Below are positions 50,741 to 59,847 of a DNA stretch of 64,000 bases, piece after piece. The stretch is from Dyella_B sp035503745 (GTDB taxonomy: Bacteria > Pseudomonadota > Gammaproteobacteria > Xanthomonadales > Rhodanobacteraceae): positions 62,001-126,000 of the forward strand of contig NZ_DATJTC010000043.1 in assembly GCF_035503745.1 (NCBI RefSeq). Reading direction: 5' to 3'. A program made the translations under genes and the position numbers. Under the pieces are notes generated by a model. That model was not told the origin of the DNA. It saw only the letters and a program-made list of their open reading frames with translations, and searched no databases. Position 1 is the first letter of the stretch. Each line of letters starts with the position of its first letter.

Positions 50741-51841
50741 ATGTCGATCACGGTGTCTGCGTTGCGTGAAACCGTCGCCGGAGAACGGCGCGTGGCGATC
50801 ACGCCCGAAGTGGCAAAGAAGCTGCGCGGCATAGGCGCGCGCGTGCTGCTTGAGCACGGCGCGGGTGCGAGCGCCGGATTCCCCGATGCCAGTTACGCCG
50901 ATGCGCAGTTTGCCGATGCGGCCCAGGTGATCGCCCAGGCCGACCTGCTGGCCTGCGTGGTGCCGCCCCAGGATGCCGTGCTCGCCGGCCTGCGCGAAGG
51001 AGCCATGGTGGTCGGCCAACTGCGTCCGCATGGCGCGGCCGAGCGCATCGCGCTACTGGCACAACGCAAGTTGACTTCTTTTTCGTTGGAATTGCTTCCG
51101 CGCACGACACGCGCGCAAGCGATGGACGTGCTCAGTTCGCAGGCGGCGGTGGCCGGCTATCGCGCGATGTTGATCGCGGCGGAGAACGCGCCGAAGTTTT
51201 TCCCGATGTTGACCACCGCGGCCGGCACCATCCGACCCTCGCGCGTGCTGGTGATCGGTGCGGGCGTGGCGGGTCTGCAGGCGATCGCCACCGCGCGGCG
51301 CCTGGGCGCGCAGATCGAGGGCTACGACGTGCGTCCGGAGACGCGTGAGCAGGTCGAATCGCTCGGCGCGAAATTTCTCGAACTGGGCGTCAGTGCCGCC
51401 GGCAGCGGCGGTTACGCGCGCGAACTCACCGCCGAAGAACGCGCCGCGCAGCAGCAAGCGCTGGCCGATCACCTGAAGGCGTTCGATGTGGTCGTCAGCA
51501 CCGCCGCGGTGCCGGGCCGTCCTGCGCCCAAAATCATCAGCGCCGCGATGGTGGAGGGTATGAAACCCGGCGCCCTGGTCGTGGACTTGGCCGCCGAAAG
51601 CGGCGGCAATTGCCAGCTGACGCGCCCGGGCGAACGCGTGCAGCATGGCGAGGTAACGATTCTGGGCCCGCTGAACCTGGCCGCGGGCGCGCCGCTGCAT
51701 GCATCGGAAATGTATGCGCGCAACATCTACAACTTCGCCCAACTGCTGATACGCGAGGGCGCGTTGCAGCCGGACTTCAACGACGAACTGGTCGCGAAAA
51801 GTTGCCTGACCCGCCAGGGCGAGGTGGTATTGCAGGGTTGA
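50741..51841 (+). CDS. pntAA: NAD(P) transhydrogenase alpha subunit 1
   Basis: 366 aa, the NAD(H)-binding dI domain. It shows SALRETVAGERRVAITPEVAKKL, the mobile RPSRVLVIGAGVAGLQAIATARRLGAQIEGYDVRPE and AAIPGRPAPK-like VSTAAVPGRPAPKIIS. It works with PntAB and PntB to make NADPH at the expense of the proton gradient. pntAB and pntB lie 1.7 kb further on, with opposing genes in between, an unusual interruption. Confidence 0.94.
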   Translation: MSITVSALRETVAGERRVAITPEVAKKLRGIGARVLLEHGAGASAGFPDASYADAQFADAAQVIAQADLLACVVPPQDAVLAGLREGAMVVGQLRPHGAAERIALLAQRKLTSFSLELLPRTTRAQAMDVLSSQAAVAGYRAMLIAAENAPKFFPMLTTAAGTIRPSRVLVIGAGVAGLQAIATARRLGAQIEGYDVRPETREQVESLGAKFLELGVSAAGSGGYARELTAEERAAQQQALADHLKAFDVVVSTAAVPGRPAPKIISAAMVEGMKPGALVVDLAAESGGNCQLTRPGERVQHGEVTILGPLNLAAGAPLHASEMYARNIYNFAQLLIREGALQPDFNDELVAKSCLTRQGEVVLQG

Positions 51842-51945
51842 ATGTTCGCTGTTAAGTGTTCACACCCGCCGCGCGCGCAGGGCGCGGCGACGCTTTTCCC
51901 ATCGGCCGGTACGCATTGACCGGGAAGCCGAACCTCGCCGGGCGA

Positions 51946-52464
51946 TCAGCGCCCGGGCATGCCGAAGGCGTGCTTGGCGGGCAAGGTGGAATTGGGCCCC
52001 ATGTGTTGCAGCCAGCGCTGCCGTTCCTCGGGGCTTTGCTGCTGCCACTGGCGGCGTAGCGCTTCGCGCTGCGCGGGCGGCAGTTGCTGGAAGCGCTGGA
52101 AGGCATCGTGCAACTGCTGCTGTTTGGCCGGCGGCAGTGTTTCGTAGAGGTGCTGGTTACGCCGTGCCTGCTGGCGTTGTTCGGGCGTCATTTGCTGCCA
52201 GCGTTCGAGGTTGGCCTTGATTTCCTGCTGGCGTTCCGGGGGCAGCCTGCTCCAGTCCTGGGCGCGTTCAAGCATGTGCTCCTGCCGCTTGGGCGGGAGT
52301 GTGTCCCACTGGCCTTGCAGCGGGCTAAGCATGTTCTGCTGGGCGGGCGAGAGGCTGTTCCACGGGTGCGGGACGGGCGAATTCTGCGCGTACAGCGGCG
52401 CCCCGGCCAGCAGGCCGATCAGCAGGGCGGTTAGCAGGGGCAGGCGAAGTGGTCGTGGCAGCAT
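51946..52464 (-). CDS. DUF3106 domain-containing protein
   Basis: 172 aa with a signal peptide (LLTALLIGLLAGAPLYA). It is built of Gln/Pro-rich helical repeats (SPAQQNMLSPLQGQW, LPPKRQEHMLERAQDWSRLPPERQQ, TPEQRQQARRNQHLYETLPPAKQQQ) like other DUF3106 proteins. Function unknown; probably periplasmic. It is the last gene of the sigma-factor module, 4 bp after the membrane protein gene. Confidence 0.85.
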   Translation of the reverse strand: MLPRPLRLPLLTALLIGLLAGAPLYAQNSPVPHPWNSLSPAQQNMLSPLQGQWDTLPPKRQEHMLERAQDWSRLPPERQQEIKANLERWQQMTPEQRQQARRNQHLYETLPPAKQQQLHDAFQRFQQLPPAQREALRRQWQQQSPEERQRWLQHMGPNSTLPAKHAFGMPGR

Positions 52465-52467
52465 GGA

Positions 52468-52860
52468 TCAGTTTTTGCGCTGCTGGCCGTTGTTTTGATT
52501 GGCGGCCAGCCAGCTGTAGAAATCGAGGTTCTGGTAAAGGCCAGGATCGCCGTTCTCAGCACCCGGTGGAAGTTCGTTGTCGGTCTCGGCGGCCGTGGCC
52601 ATGGCGGGCGTGGCGCCATTGGCCGGCGGCTTGGGCGTCGGCTGCCAGATCATCAGTGCGGCCAGGGCCATGGCGGCCAGTGCGCCGACCGGTAGCAGCA
52701 CGCGTGCACGGTGGTGCGTCGCAGCGTGCCCGGTGGCAGCCTGCAAGGCGGTGCGGCGTGCGGCGCGCAGGCGTCCGGCGGTGGCCGGATCCAGGTGCTG
52801 GACCGCTTCGTGGTATAGCGCGCGGGCGCGCTTTTCCAATGATTTGTCGGACGAGTTCAT
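52468..52860 (-). CDS. membrane protein downstream of sigma factor (possible anti-sigma)
   Basis: 130 aa from the ATG at 52860. A charged helical N-terminus (LEKRARALYHEAVQHLDPATAGRLRAARRTAL) precedes one membrane segment (LLPVGALAAMALAALMIW) and a Pro/Asn-rich tail, the overall shape of a simple anti-sigma factor or a DUF3619-like protein. Start and stop overlap: ATGA with the sigma gene. The regulatory role is inferred from position only. Confidence 0.75.
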   Translation of the reverse strand: MNSSDKSLEKRARALYHEAVQHLDPATAGRLRAARRTALQAATGHAATHHRARVLLPVGALAAMALAALMIWQPTPKPPANGATPAMATAAETDNELPPGAENGDPGLYQNLDFYSWLAANQNNGQQRKN

Positions 52861-53507
52861 CGCCACTCCTCCAGTTCTTCGCGCAGATGCTGCATCGCAC
52901 GCGAAAGATGTGTTTTTACGCTGCCCTCCGAGCAGCCCATCGCCTGGGCGGTTTCCGCCACATCCAGGCCTTCCAGCACCCGCAGCATGAACGCTTCGCG
53001 CTGCCGCCGCGGAAGCTGCTTCACGGCGGCGGCCATGTCCGCGTAGGAACGTTCGCCGTGCAGCTTTTCCAGCGGGTCCGGCCCGGTATCGGCCGGTTCC
53101 CACGCGGGCAGTTCGTCGCCCTCGTCGTCGTGGCCGCCGCCCAGCCAGCCGACCACGATGGAGCGCACCTTGCGCCGGCGCTGCAAATCCACGATGCGGC
53201 GGCGCAGGATGCCCCAGAACAGGGGCGTCCATTCCTGGGCGGGTTTGTCCCGGTAATGCTTGACCAGGCGCAGCATGGCGTCCTGCACCGCGTCCAGGGC
53301 GTCTTCGCGGTTGCCCAGGTGCATTTCGGCCATGCGGAAGGCGCGGCGCTCCATGCTTGCCAGAAACCCATCCAGCGTTGCCGGAACGGCCCTGCCTTCC
53401 TGGCTGAGCAGTTCTGCCTCGAATACCGCCGAGACGCCGCTCATGGCGCCGTTTTCCGCATCGTCAGGGCGAGCATCCCGGGGCTCCATCTGTTCGACTC
53501 TCGCCAT
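52857..53507 (-). CDS. ECF-type RNA polymerase sigma factor
   Basis: 216 aa. Region 2 with ALDAVQDAMLRLVKHYRD, a linker rich in Gly/Asp, and region 4 with LPRRQREAFMLRVLEGLDVAETAQAMGCSEGSVKTHLSRAM. It has no region 1.1 or 3, as for ECF sigma factors, with an N-terminal extension. It lies between pntAA and pntAB on the opposite strand and is followed by a membrane protein and DUF3106 gene. Confidence 0.9.
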   Translation of the reverse strand: MARVEQMEPRDARPDDAENGAMSGVSAVFEAELLSQEGRAVPATLDGFLASMERRAFRMAEMHLGNREDALDAVQDAMLRLVKHYRDKPAQEWTPLFWGILRRRIVDLQRRRKVRSIVVGWLGGGHDDEGDELPAWEPADTGPDPLEKLHGERSYADMAAAVKQLPRRQREAFMLRVLEGLDVAETAQAMGCSEGSVKTHLSRAMQHLREELEEWR

Positions 53508-53582
53508 TAACGCACCGGGCTCGCGCGGGTTGACCCACGCCCGTATGATGAGGCGGACCTAGCAGATTGGCAGGGGAAACAC

Positions 53583-53891
53583 ATGCTCGACGGGTTCCTG
53601 GCGCTTTATGTGTTTATGCTGGCCGCATTCACGGGATACGAGATCATTGCGCGGGTGCCCGTCATCTTGCACACGCCGCTGATGTCCGGCTCGAACTTCA
53701 TCCACGGCATTGTGCTGGTTGGAGCCATGATTGCGCTAGGTCATGCGCACACCCCGTTCGAGATGGCCATCGGGTTCATCGGCGTCCTGCTGGGCGCCGG
53801 CAATGCCGCCGGCGGGTATGTGGTTACCGAGCGCATGCTGGAAATGTTCAAGTCCAGCAAGCCCGGCAAGGGCAACGGGGAGACCAAGTGA
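53583..53891 (+). CDS. pntAB: NAD(P) transhydrogenase alpha subunit 2
   Basis: 102 aa with three membrane segments. GYEIIARVPVILHTPLMSGSNFIHGIVLVGAM is the family core. It forms the dII membrane domain with PntB. The last base of its stop is shared with the pntB ATG. A GGGGAAA-type site precedes the ATG. Confidence 0.93.
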   Translation: MLDGFLALYVFMLAAFTGYEIIARVPVILHTPLMSGSNFIHGIVLVGAMIALGHAHTPFEMAIGFIGVLLGAGNAAGGYVVTERMLEMFKSSKPGKGNGETK

Positions 53892-55354
53892 TGGCGTGGG
53901 CCCCGACCTTGATCGACGCTTCGTATTTTCTTGCGGCCCTGTTGTTCATCCTGGGGCTCAAGCGCATGAGTTCGCCGCGCACGGCGCGCGGCGGCATCGT
54001 CTGGGCCGGATTCGGCATGCTGTTGGCGGTGCTGGCCACCCTGTTGCTGCCGGATATCGCGAACCGCGGGCTGATCATTGTCGCGGTGTTGGTCGGCGTG
54101 GCCGCGGCGTGGTGGTCCGGGCGCCGGGTGGCGATGACCGCCATGCCGCAAATGGTGGCGCTTTACAACGGCATGGGCGGCGGCGCGGCCGCGGCGATTG
54201 GCGCGGGCGAACTGGTCGCGCATGCAAGCGATTACGTGGCCGCCGCGCCGGACACCTCGCCCTTGTTGCCGGAAAGCTGGTCGGCCCTGCACGGGGCGAT
54301 TGCCGTGACGCAGCTGTCGCCGGTGGCGCTGGCGCTGGGTGTGCTGGGTGCGTTGATCGGATCGGTGAGTTTTTCCGGCTCGCTGATCGCGTTCGCCAAA
54401 CTGCAGGGCTGGCTGGACCGCCGCTTCGTTTTCCCCGGTCAACGCGTGTTTAACCTGCTGGTGCTGGCCGGCGCCGTGCTGATCGGCGTGATGCTGGCGC
54501 TGGGGCATGTGTATGTTGCATGGGTCGGCGCGTTCTTCGTGCTGGCTTTGTTGTTTGGCGTCATGATGACCTTGCCCATCGGCGGCGCAGACATGCCGGT
54601 GGTGATTTCGCTCTACAACGCCTTCACCGGCCTGGCCGTGGCGTTCGAGGGCTACGTGCTGCACAACGAGGCGATGATCATCGCGGGCATGGTGGTCGGC
54701 GCGGCCGGTACCTTGCTTACGCAATTGATGGCCAAGGCGATGAACCGTTCGCTGGGCAATGTGCTTTTCGGCAGCTTCGGTGCGGCGGCGGGTGTGTCGG
54801 CGCAGGAGATCGGCGGTAGTCAAAAACCGATCGAACCCGCCGATGCGGCGGTGATGATGGCTTATGCCGAGCGCGTGGTGATTGTGCCCGGCTACGGCAT
54901 GGCCGTGGCGCAGGCGCAGCACAAGGTATGGGAATTTGCGCAGCTGTTGATCGCGCGCGGGGTGAAAGTGAAGTTCGCCATCCACCCGGTGGCCGGGCGC
55001 ATGCCGGGGCACATGAACGTGCTGCTGGCCGAAGCGGGCGTGCCCTACGACCTGATCGCGGACATGGAAGACATCAATCCGGAATTTCCGGCGACCGACG
55101 TGGCGCTGGTGATCGGCGCCAACGACGTGGTCAATCCGCTGGCCAAGACCGATCCTTCCTCGCCGATCTACGGTATGCCGATTCTCGACGTGGCCGACGC
55201 CCGGCAGGTGATCGTGGTCAAGCGCGGCAAGGGCACGGGGTTTGCAGGCATCGAGAACGCGCTGTTCTATGCCGACAACGCGCGCATGCTCTATGGCGAT
55301 GGCCAGGCGGCGGCAGGACAGTTGGTGTCCGAGCTGAAAACGCTCGACACCTGA
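53891..55354 (+). CDS. pntB: NAD(P) transhydrogenase beta subunit
   Basis: 487 aa from the ATG at 53891. About nine membrane segments and a C-terminal NADP(H)-binding dIII domain (VIVPGYGMAVAQAQHKV, VKFAIHPVAGRMPGHMNVLLAEAGVPYD, and IGANDVVNPLAKTDPSSPIYGMPIL). The full proton-pumping enzyme also needs the nearby pntAB and pntAA. Longer in-frame extension overlapping pntAB was rejected. Confidence 0.95.
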   Translation: MAWAPTLIDASYFLAALLFILGLKRMSSPRTARGGIVWAGFGMLLAVLATLLLPDIANRGLIIVAVLVGVAAAWWSGRRVAMTAMPQMVALYNGMGGGAAAAIGAGELVAHASDYVAAAPDTSPLLPESWSALHGAIAVTQLSPVALALGVLGALIGSVSFSGSLIAFAKLQGWLDRRFVFPGQRVFNLLVLAGAVLIGVMLALGHVYVAWVGAFFVLALLFGVMMTLPIGGADMPVVISLYNAFTGLAVAFEGYVLHNEAMIIAGMVVGAAGTLLTQLMAKAMNRSLGNVLFGSFGAAAGVSAQEIGGSQKPIEPADAAVMMAYAERVVIVPGYGMAVAQAQHKVWEFAQLLIARGVKVKFAIHPVAGRMPGHMNVLLAEAGVPYDLIADMEDINPEFPATDVALVIGANDVVNPLAKTDPSSPIYGMPILDVADARQVIVVKRGKGTGFAGIENALFYADNARMLYGDGQAAAGQLVSELKTLDT

Positions 55355-55358
55355 TTCG

Positions 55359-55790
55359 TCAGCGCTTGCGCGTGGCCGGGCGCAGGCTGACTAAGGTCGC
55401 GACCGCCAGGCCCGCCACGTCCCAGAAGATATCGGCCTGCGTGGATTTCATGCGGGCCAGTTCCAGCAGCATCGAATAACCGGCCGTGCGCATGGTTTCG
55501 GCCAAGCCCAGGCCCATCATCGCCGCGATCTGTGCGGCCACGGTGAGCACGCGCACGTATACGCATGCCAGCGCGGTGGCCAGCCAGGCGAGCAGCAACA
55601 CATTCCACTTGCGGCCATGCACCCAGCGGCCGATCGCCAGGGCAAGTATCCATCCGGCCAGCAGCGCCAGTTCCGGCAGAGGGCGGCGCAGCATGACCAT
55701 GGGCACCAGCCACAGGGCGCCGGCGGCCAGTCCCAGCATCAGCGCGCAAATCAGCGCGAAGATTTCTCCCAGCACACGCTGCAGCATCAT
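55359..55790 (-). CDS. hypothetical membrane protein, 143 aa
   Basis: Starts at 55790 (MMLQRVLGEIFALICALMLGLAAG). Four or more predicted membrane segments and a short basic C-terminus. Not recognised. It is convergent with pntB, 4 bp apart. An upstream frame extension is rejected for lack of hydrophobic character. Confidence 0.65.
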   Translation of the reverse strand: MMLQRVLGEIFALICALMLGLAAGALWLVPMVMLRRPLPELALLAGWILALAIGRWVHGRKWNVLLLAWLATALACVYVRVLTVAAQIAAMMGLGLAETMRTAGYSMLLELARMKSTQADIFWDVAGLAVATLVSLRPATRKR

Positions 55791-56001
55791 GGCTGGCCGA
55801 AAGGGGTGATGGGGGGCACGGTTACGCTCCGGTCCTGCTGGCAAAGCGCGCATCTTAGCGTGAGACGCCGGGATTTCTCCCCCTGGCCGCCCTTGAGATC
55901 GGCCGGCTTCAACCTGATCTGGAGGACAAGGCCCACGGGCGGCCGGCATAATAGCGGACCGGCATCTGGCCGGATGGCCCACCACGATCCCTTGAGATGG
56001 C

Positions 56002-56559
56002 ATGAGCGGTTTCAGTCTTAGCAGCGAACCCTTCACCCTGGAGCGAGACTGCAACGCGGTCATGGTGCCCCAGGGCGAAAGCGTGACTTTGCCGGCCGGC
56101 CAGGTCGGCTATATCACACAGGCGCTCGGCGGAAGTTTCACGGTTTACGTGGAAGGCAATCTGTTCCGTATCGCCGGCAACGACGCCGACGCGCTGGGCA
56201 AGGAGCCGCCGCCCCCGCTCGAGCTGGCTGAGGACGCCAGCGATGCCGATGTCGAAAAACTGGTGTGGCAGCAGCTGCGCACGGTGTTCGATCCGGAAAT
56301 TCCGATCAACGTAGTCGAACTGGGATTGGTCTACGACGTGAGTCTGGAGTCCACCGCGCCCGACCAGCGCAAGGTCTACGTAAAGATGACACTGACCGCC
56401 CCAGGCTGTGGCATGGGCGACGTATTGATCGACGATGCGCGCACCAAGCTGGAACTTATTCCCACCGTGGCCGAAGCGGATGTGGACTTGGTGTTCGATC
56501 CGCCGTGGAATCATTCGATGATGTCGGAAGCGGCCAAGCTCGAAACCGGCATGCTTTAA
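56002..56559 (+). CDS. sufT: SufT-type Fe-S cluster assembly protein (DUF59)
   Basis: 185 aa. A small N-terminal domain (GESVTLPAGQVGYITQALGGSFTVYVEGN) is followed by a MIP18/DUF59 domain: LRTVFDPEIPINVVELGLVYDV and LTAPGCGMGDVLIDDARTKLEL with its conserved Cys. SufT supports maturation of Fe-S proteins. It stands alone here rather than in a suf operon. Confidence 0.9.
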   Translation: MSGFSLSSEPFTLERDCNAVMVPQGESVTLPAGQVGYITQALGGSFTVYVEGNLFRIAGNDADALGKEPPPPLELAEDASDADVEKLVWQQLRTVFDPEIPINVVELGLVYDVSLESTAPDQRKVYVKMTLTAPGCGMGDVLIDDARTKLELIPTVAEADVDLVFDPPWNHSMMSEAAKLETGML

Positions 56560-56751
56560 GCGCTCCGAAGGGGCCGCTGCACCCTTGCGTGGATCGAGGC
56601 GAGCCGGTTGGCGCGGCTCGTGCCGCTGCGGGCATCGAGGCGCCGTTAATTTCCGCTGGCGTGCAGTGCGAATATTCGAACGATGTTCGTGTGACGATCG
56701 AAGTTCAGCGAAAAGTTCGGTGACCGGTGCGTGGAATAGATCGGCGCACGC

Positions 56752-57249
56752 TTAAGGTGCGCCGACAATTTCCTCGAAGCGATTGGCGTCGCGATTCTTG
56801 CGCACCTTGGCCGGGTCCCACACGCGACCGTTCATGGTGATGTAGACGCCATCGGGCAAGGTTTGTACGGCGGCGACCGCGCACCCGATGTTGAACACCG
56901 CATCCGAGCCCTGGAAGCGCGCAGGATTAAGCGCGCCGGTGAGCACGATCACCTTGCCCTTGATCGTGGCCAGCTCCCGGGCGGTTTCCACCATGGTGTC
57001 GGTGCCGTGCGTCACCAGCACGTGGCGATGCGGTTGCGCCTCGATGGCCGAGCGGATCAGCGCGCGGTCCTCGGCGTTGATGTGCAGGCTGTCCTTGCGC
57101 AGGATCGGGATCACGTCGAATTGGAATGCCACGCCGAGCTGGCCGAGGATGTCCCCGATCTGCGGCGCGCCGATCTTGTAGTCGGACTTGTCGTCGAAGT
57201 AGATCTTGTCGATGGTGCCGCCGGTGGTGACGATGGTCAGATGCTGCAT
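56752..57249 (-). CDS. short asparaginase-domain protein
   Basis: 165 aa from the ATG at 57249. The N-terminal asparaginase motifs TTGGTIDKI and LVTHGTDTMVET with both catalytic Thr are present, as is VLTGALNPARF. The C-terminal domain of classical L-asparaginases (about 330 aa) is absent, so this is the short asparaginase type, which is widespread in gammaproteobacteria. Function unproven. Its gene is convergent with sufT. Confidence 0.88.
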   Translation of the reverse strand: MQHLTIVTTGGTIDKIYFDDKSDYKIGAPQIGDILGQLGVAFQFDVIPILRKDSLHINAEDRALIRSAIEAQPHRHVLVTHGTDTMVETARELATIKGKVIVLTGALNPARFQGSDAVFNIGCAVAAVQTLPDGVYITMNGRVWDPAKVRKNRDANRFEEIVGAP

Positions 57250-57312
57250 GGTGGTCGGGGTGCCATGGGAGTGAGCGGGCATTTTAACCGCAGAGCGCTC
57301 CGGCGCGGCCCT

Positions 57313-58956
57313 TCATTCAAGCAGCAGCCGCGTGTCCTCGCCATGGATGTCGGACAGGCGCAACAGACCGTGGCCAAGAAAGCGCCGCAGGGCGGCGGCG
57401 GGGCGTTCGTCGCCGCGCGAGGACGACCAGGCCGCCTGGCGCGCCAGCAAGGCGGCCGCCGCGCAGCGCACCAGTGTGGTGGCGATGCCGCGGGCGCCGG
57501 CCTCCAGTGCGTTGCGTTCCGTTTTCTGCGGGTCCATGTGCGTGGCCGCCGCGTCGAGGGCGGCGTGGATCGCGAACGAAGCCTGGGCGTTGTGGGCTTC
57601 GCCTAGCCAGCCGGCGATCACCTTGCGTAGCGCGGCCAAGCTGTTGTTGCCGGCCAAGGCGCGCAGGCTGTCCAGCGAAAGGACGTTGGTGGTGCCCTCC
57701 CAGATCGCGTACACCTGGGCATCGCGCAGCAGCTGCGGCAGGCCGGTGTCCTCGATGTAGCCGGCGCCGCCGAAGCATTCCAGCGCTTCGGAGCACAGGC
57801 TCACCGCCATTTTGCCGGTCCACAGTTTGGCCAGCGGCGTAAGCAGGCGTAGCGAGGCGGTTTCCTGCAGCGTGGCCACCTTTTGTTCCACGCGCCCGAG
57901 CAGGTAGGCCACTTCGAAAGCCAGGGCAAACGCGCCTTCGAATTCGGCCTGCATGTCGGCCAGTGTCTGCGCGTGCAGCGGCTGTTCGATCAGGCGACGG
58001 CCAAAGGCTTGCCGCCGCGCGGCATAGTCGCGTGCCAGCGCGATCGCGCGGGCCATGCTGGCCACGGCGCAGATCGCATTCCAGGTGCGGGTGACGTTGA
58101 GCATCGGGGCCACTTGCCGCACGCCGTGCGCGAGTTCGCCAAGCGGCCATGCCGGCAGGCCATCGAGATGGATCTCGGCGGTGGGCAGTTCGTGCGTGCC
58201 GAGTTTGTCTTTCAGGCGATCGATGATCAGCTCGGGCTTGCGCTCGGCGCCGTTCATCGTCTCCACGTAGAACAGCGCCAGCGCCGCGGTGCCGCTGCCG
58301 GCGCCCTCGGGACGGGCCAGCGCCAGCGCCGCCTCGCCGACCACGGCCGAACTGAACCACTTGCGGCCGTACAGGCGCCATTGGCCGGCGGCATCCTGTG
58401 CGGCCACGGTTTCGGTGTTGCCCACATCCGAGCCGCCCGCGTTCTCGGTCATCCATTGGCCCGAAAGCCAGAATTGGCTGGCATCGCGACTGAGCAAATG
58501 CGGCAGCGCGCGTTCGATCAGCGCTTTGTTGCCCGATGTTTTCAGCGCCGTCGCCGCGCCATCGGTCATTGCCAGGGGACAGGTATAGAACTCGCTGGCG
58601 ATGTGATAGACGTAGACACGCGCAAATTCCTCCAGGCGCGCATGCTCGTGCTGCTCGTGGCCGGCGGCGAGAATGGCGTGGCGTGTCGTCAGCTGCGGGC
58701 CTTCGGTCCACGCGCGGGTCAGTTCGATGCGATCGACGCGGCGTCCCCAGGCATCCCATTGCGTCAGCACCGGTTTCTGGCGCGCGCTGCGGGCGCTGCG
58801 TTCGAACGCCATTTGCGCGTAATCGCCCAGCGCATCGAGATCGGCATCCAGCGCGGCCCGGCGCTTGGATGGAAAGATTCTGTCGAGCAACGCCGTCAAC
58901 AGCCGGTCGTTGCGATGCGGATGAGCCAGTTGCGGAGCGTCTTGCAGAAATCCCAT
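57313..58956 (-). CDS. AidB-like acyl-CoA dehydrogenase
   Basis: 547 aa from the ATG at 58956. It shows WLSGQWMTENAGGSDVGNTET (FAD/substrate loop), RAFGRRLIEQPLHAQ-like ARRQAFGRRLIEQPL and ALECFGGAGYIEDTGLPQLLRDAQVYAIWEGTTNVLSLD. Close in organisation to AidB, a DNA-repair associated member, but the C-terminal DNA-binding domain cannot be judged. A second long ORF on the same strand is a shadow. It is divergent from a TesB-like gene. Confidence 0.9.
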   Translation of the reverse strand: MGFLQDAPQLAHPHRNDRLLTALLDRIFPSKRRAALDADLDALGDYAQMAFERSARSARQKPVLTQWDAWGRRVDRIELTRAWTEGPQLTTRHAILAAGHEQHEHARLEEFARVYVYHIASEFYTCPLAMTDGAATALKTSGNKALIERALPHLLSRDASQFWLSGQWMTENAGGSDVGNTETVAAQDAAGQWRLYGRKWFSSAVVGEAALALARPEGAGSGTAALALFYVETMNGAERKPELIIDRLKDKLGTHELPTAEIHLDGLPAWPLGELAHGVRQVAPMLNVTRTWNAICAVASMARAIALARDYAARRQAFGRRLIEQPLHAQTLADMQAEFEGAFALAFEVAYLLGRVEQKVATLQETASLRLLTPLAKLWTGKMAVSLCSEALECFGGAGYIEDTGLPQLLRDAQVYAIWEGTTNVLSLDSLRALAGNNSLAALRKVIAGWLGEAHNAQASFAIHAALDAAATHMDPQKTERNALEAGARGIATTLVRCAAAALLARQAAWSSSRGDERPAAALRRFLGHGLLRLSDIHGEDTRLLLE

Positions 58957-59058
58957 AGGGCACCTCGCCAAGCCTCTTGGCGAGTATAGGCACAGGCGTG
59001 TCCAGTGCGGATAACGGCGGCGATCCGCTAGCATGGGCGATCCGATGTAGGAGACAGG

Positions 59059-59847
59059 ATGATGCGGTTTTCCCAGGCCCTGGATAGCGTTCGCCGCGAT
59101 GGCGATACATGGATCGCCTCGGTCGGCGAGGACTGGCTGCAAGGCCGCAGTGCATTCGGCGGCATCCAGGCGGCGCTGGCGCTGCGGGCGATGCGCGATC
59201 TGGTGCCGGCCGGTACGCCGCTGCGCAGCCTGCAGGTTGCCTTCCTCGCGCCGGTGCCGGCGGGCGATGTGCGGATCGCGGCGAGTGTCTTGCGCCAGGG
59301 TAAAAACGTCAGCCAAGTGGAAGCCAGGCTGATCGACGGCGACGAAACGGTTTGCGTGGTGATCGGCGTGTTCGGCACGCCGCGCGCTTCCAAGCTGCAT
59401 CTGCTGCCTGCGCAACCGGCGGTGCAGGCGATGCCCACGCCGCACGTGCTGCGTTACGTGCCGGGGCTGTTGCCGGAGTTCACCCAGCATTTTCACGCGC
59501 GTTGGCTTCAGGGCGATGTGCCGTTCTCCGGCAGCACCCAGACCGAACAAGTCGTCGATATCTCACTCAAGGACGATGGGGTTGCGGACGAAACGCACGT
59601 GGTCGCGTTCGCCGACTTTATTCCGCCGGTGGCACTGTCCATGCTCGATCAACCGGCGCCAGGCAGTTCCCTGACCTGGATGCTGGAGCTGTTGGCCGAC
59701 CCGCGCGGATGGCCGTTGAATGGCTGGCGTATCGACGCGCAACTGCAGGCGGCGCAGGATGGCTACACCAGCCAGCAGGTGATGCTGTGGGGGCCCGGCG
59801 GCGAACCTGCCGCATTGAGCCGCCAGAGCATGGTGGTGTTCGGTTAG
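59059..59847 (+). CDS. TesB-like acyl-CoA thioesterase
   Basis: 262 aa with a double hotdog fold: FGGIQAALALRAM and LRSLQVAFLAPVPAGDVRIAASVLRQGKNVSQVEARL in the first half, SLTWMLELLAD and GEPAALSRQSMVVFG in the second. Predicted to hydrolyse fatty acyl-CoA. The divergent neighbour is an acyl-CoA dehydrogenase, which suggests a link to lipid metabolism. Its last 4 bp overlap the convergent DUF2069 gene. Confidence 0.88.
   Translation: MMRFSQALDSVRRDGDTWIASVGEDWLQGRSAFGGIQAALALRAMRDLVPAGTPLRSLQVAFLAPVPAGDVRIAASVLRQGKNVSQVEARLIDGDETVCVVIGVFGTPRASKLHLLPAQPAVQAMPTPHVLRYVPGLLPEFTQHFHARWLQGDVPFSGSTQTEQVVDISLKDDGVADETHVVAFADFIPPVALSMLDQPAPGSSLTWMLELLADPRGWPLNGWRIDAQLQAAQDGYTSQQVMLWGPGGEPAALSRQSMVVFG

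Noticed and set aside
57317..59155. Second long minus-strand frame inside the AidB-like gene
   Set aside because: It overlaps almost entirely with the acyl-CoA dehydrogenase, which carries FAD-fold motifs; the alternative is Arg/Ala-rich and unrecognisable.
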